A stretch of 64,000 nt of DNA from positions 1 through 64,000 of the forward strand of contig NZ_BNCI01000002.1 in assembly GCF_014656395.1 (NCBI RefSeq), read 5' to 3'. Under the pieces are notes generated by a model. The model was not told the origin of the DNA. It searched no databases and saw only the letters and a program-made list of their open reading frames with translations. The translations under genes were made by a program, and so were the position numbers. Shown here piece by piece: positions 62,356 to 64,000 of this stretch. Origin of the DNA: Kordiimonas sediminis (GTDB taxonomy: Bacteria > Pseudomonadota > Alphaproteobacteria > Sphingomonadales > Kordiimonadaceae). How positions within the stretch are numbered: the first letter of the stretch is position 1; every line of letters starts with the position of its first letter.

Positions 62356-63648
62356 TTAAATAGAATCTAGTGCCTGTCGCAGGTCAGCGATCAGATCGTC
62401 GACATGTTCGACACCAACAGAGATTCTGATCATGCTTTCTGTGATGCCCAGACGGGTTTTTACATCGTCAGGTACATCAGCGTGCGTCATGCTGAAAGGA
62501 TGTTCAATAAGGCTTTCTGTACCGCCAAGGCTGACAGCCAATTTAATGAACGACAGGGTATCGAGAACGCGGAAGGCTTCTTTTTCGCCGCCTTTAACAT
62601 CGAAAGAGAAAGTAGACCCTGCGGATAAACACTGCTGATCATACACTTTGCGCGCTTCTGAGCCTTCTTCAAGAAAACCAAGATAATGAACCCGTTCAAC
62701 TTTTGGATGGTCTCTGAGGTATGACGCAATGTGCGCGGCATTTTCGGCAGATCGTTCCATCCGTAATTTCAGTGTTTCAAGGCTACGCATAACAAGCCAG
62801 CAAGTGTGCGGATCGCACATGGTGCCAAGGATAGTACGGAACCCCATCACAGGGGCCATAACCTCTGCAGAGCCAAGGGCAGCACCCGCCACTACGTCAG
62901 AGTGCCCCGCCACATATTTTGTCAGGCTGTAGATAGAGATATCAGCACCGTGCTTCAGGGCTTGCTGCCAAACGGGGCCAAGAAAAGTATTGTCGACCAT
63001 GATAATGGGTTTGTGGCCGCCCTGTCTTTCCGCAATGGCATCAACGAGTTTACGGCACCGCTGCAGGTCAACCAGTCCGTTGGTTGGGTTGGCTGGTGTT
63101 TCGATGTACACGACCGAAATACGCCCCTTGGTCAGGCCTTCTTCAAGCGCATCGGCAAGTGTATAATCCAGCAAGCCGGACTCAAACTCGACACTCTCCA
63201 CGCCAAATTCAGGCAGGATGTTACGAATGAGATATTCTGACCCGCCGTAAATAGGGGCAGAGTGAACAATCACATCTCCCGGACGCAGGTATGCCCACAG
63301 ACAGGTTGAGATTGCTGCCATGCCGCTTGAAAATGAAAGACCCTTCTCTGCGTCTTCCCAAATGGCAAGTCTGTCTTCCAGTACTTCGAGATCAGGGTTA
63401 TTGATCCGGCTGTATATCAGGCCGCTTTCCTCGCCCTCATTGGCGGTGCGTTTGCCGTAGGCAAGTTCGAAAAATTCCTTCCCATCTTGCGCGTTATCGA
63501 AAACGAACGTGCTGGTCATGAAAACGGGCGGCTTTAACGCGCCTTCGGACAGTGCGGGGTCGTACCCGTACCCCATCATTTGGCTCTCTGCGTGGAGTTT
63601 GTGGTCGCCGATGTAACGCTTATGATAGTTTTTCTTCTGAGTTGGCAT
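62356..63648 (-). CDS. Cystathionine gamma-synthase / methionine gamma-lyase family PLP enzyme
   Basis: The 430-residue enzyme has SSGMAAISTCLWAYL, VYIETPANPTNGLVD, DNTFLGPVWQ, and the PLP lysine in SIYSLTKYVAGHSD. It belongs to the Cys/Met metabolism group; separating gamma-synthase from gamma-lyase needs phylogeny. It has an N-terminal extension before the usual start of the fold. Sulfur amino-acid metabolism links it to metE earlier in the window. Confidence 0.88.
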   Translation of the reverse strand: MPTQKKNYHKRYIGDHKLHAESQMMGYGYDPALSEGALKPPVFMTSTFVFDNAQDGKEFFELAYGKRTANEGEESGLIYSRINNPDLEVLEDRLAIWEDAEKGLSFSSGMAAISTCLWAYLRPGDVIVHSAPIYGGSEYLIRNILPEFGVESVEFESGLLDYTLADALEEGLTKGRISVVYIETPANPTNGLVDLQRCRKLVDAIAERQGGHKPIIMVDNTFLGPVWQQALKHGADISIYSLTKYVAGHSDVVAGAALGSAEVMAPVMGFRTILGTMCDPHTCWLVMRSLETLKLRMERSAENAAHIASYLRDHPKVERVHYLGFLEEGSEARKVYDQQCLSAGSTFSFDVKGGEKEAFRVLDTLSFIKLAVSLGGTESLIEHPFSMTHADVPDDVKTRLGITESMIRISVGVEHVDDLIADLRQALDSI

Positions 63649-63799
63649 TCTTGTTCCTCCCTACTGGTATGTCTTTGATGCCATATTTGGTTACATTTGC
63701 AACTAGTATTTTTTGTGAAGGCATAAACTGGTGTTTGGGGTTGTTTTTCTGAGGCAAACCCTGTCTAAGGGAAAAGAGTTTCCAAAGGTGTACGGCGTC

Positions 63800-64000
63800 A
63801 TGCGTGAAGAAAAGTCTAAAAATGTATGGTATCTAATTGTGGCGCAGGCGTTTTTTCTGTCGTCGTCGATGACCAATGTGTCATTTGCAGGTCTTGCTGG
63901 GAAAATGCTGGCGGCTGACCCCAAGCTGGCTACGGTACCGCTATCGCTGGTTATTGTTTCAACTGCATTGACCACCGGGCCATTCTCCATGTTGATGCAG
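63800..64000 (+). CDS. MFS transporter, start only (runs off the window)
   Basis: A plus-strand frame from ATG 63800 reads MREEKSKNVWYLIVAQAFFL and continues with a hydrophobic second segment (TVPLSLVIVSTALTTGPF) to the window end. This is the usual beginning of a major facilitator transporter with its first two spans. Substrate unknown. A GTG at 63788 is an alternative start. Confidence 0.65.
   Translation, partial: MREEKSKNVWYLIVAQAFFLSSSMTNVSFAGLAGKMLAADPKLATVPLSLVIVSTALTTGPFSMLMQ

Overview
The window looks like an alphaproteobacterial chromosome segment of moderate G+C. The pointers are an intracellular polyhydroxybutyrate depolymerase of the PhaZ type, a PleC/DivJ-like histidine kinase core, an XRE repressor of the common alphaproteobacterial type, a FecI/FecR/TonB-receptor unit with an STN domain, and FNR-type TTGAC boxes in front of denitrification-type genes. 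I cannot name the genus. No tRNA, rRNA or CRISPR array was seen.

Bases 1-12,760 are accessory DNA. They hold a tandem pair of small helix-turn-helix proteins behind a palindromic operator, a membrane-protein pseudogene, two broken tyrosine integrases, and scattered ends of Rhs/polymorphic toxin genes with small membrane proteins that may be immunity proteins. They also hold an NnrU-TetR operon whose promoter lies inside a perfect 32-bp palindrome, a membrane-bound AraC regulator and a secreted M28 peptidase. A 13-bp sequence like the ends of REP-associated transposons occurs in inverted orientation at 4841 and 12222.

Bases 12,995-30,095 form a complete respiratory nitrate reduction island. 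It has moaA-moeA-moaB for the molybdenum cofactor, two NarK transporters, narGHJI, a PPIase-like chaperone that lacks its catalytic domain, a beta-carbonic anhydrase and an outer-membrane porin. Its regulator, encoded at 16003-17667, joins a nitrate-sensing NIT domain to a CRP/FNR DNA-binding module and ends in a cysteine cluster. Three near-identical palindromes (CTTGACC-NN-GGTCA) precede moaA, narK and the porin at the distance expected for class II FNR-type activation. Together these suggest a one-component nitrate switch, and I consider this the most interesting system in the window.

Bases 30,643-33,500 are a second accessory patch: a secreted Ser/Asp/Cys-rich protein, a broken toxin tail and a broken immunity gene. 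Next come metE under a cobalamin riboswitch (33.6-36.3 kb), a FecI-FecR-TonB receptor unit (36.8-41.4 kb), a periplasmic cyclophilin and an RNA methyltransferase.

Bases 43,614-48,756 hold a compact operon of mostly unrecognised genes ending in a TPR-sulfotransferase, with a glycosyltransferase-like gene divergent from it. From 48.8 kb the content is ordinary metabolism: a metallo-beta-lactamase-fold enzyme, a monoheme protein, a thioredoxin-fold protein, tdh-kbl, a RidA-like protein, an exported M18 peptidase, fRMsr, a glyoxalase, a histidine kinase, bdhA, phaZ, a trans-sulfuration PLP enzyme and the start of an MFS transporter.
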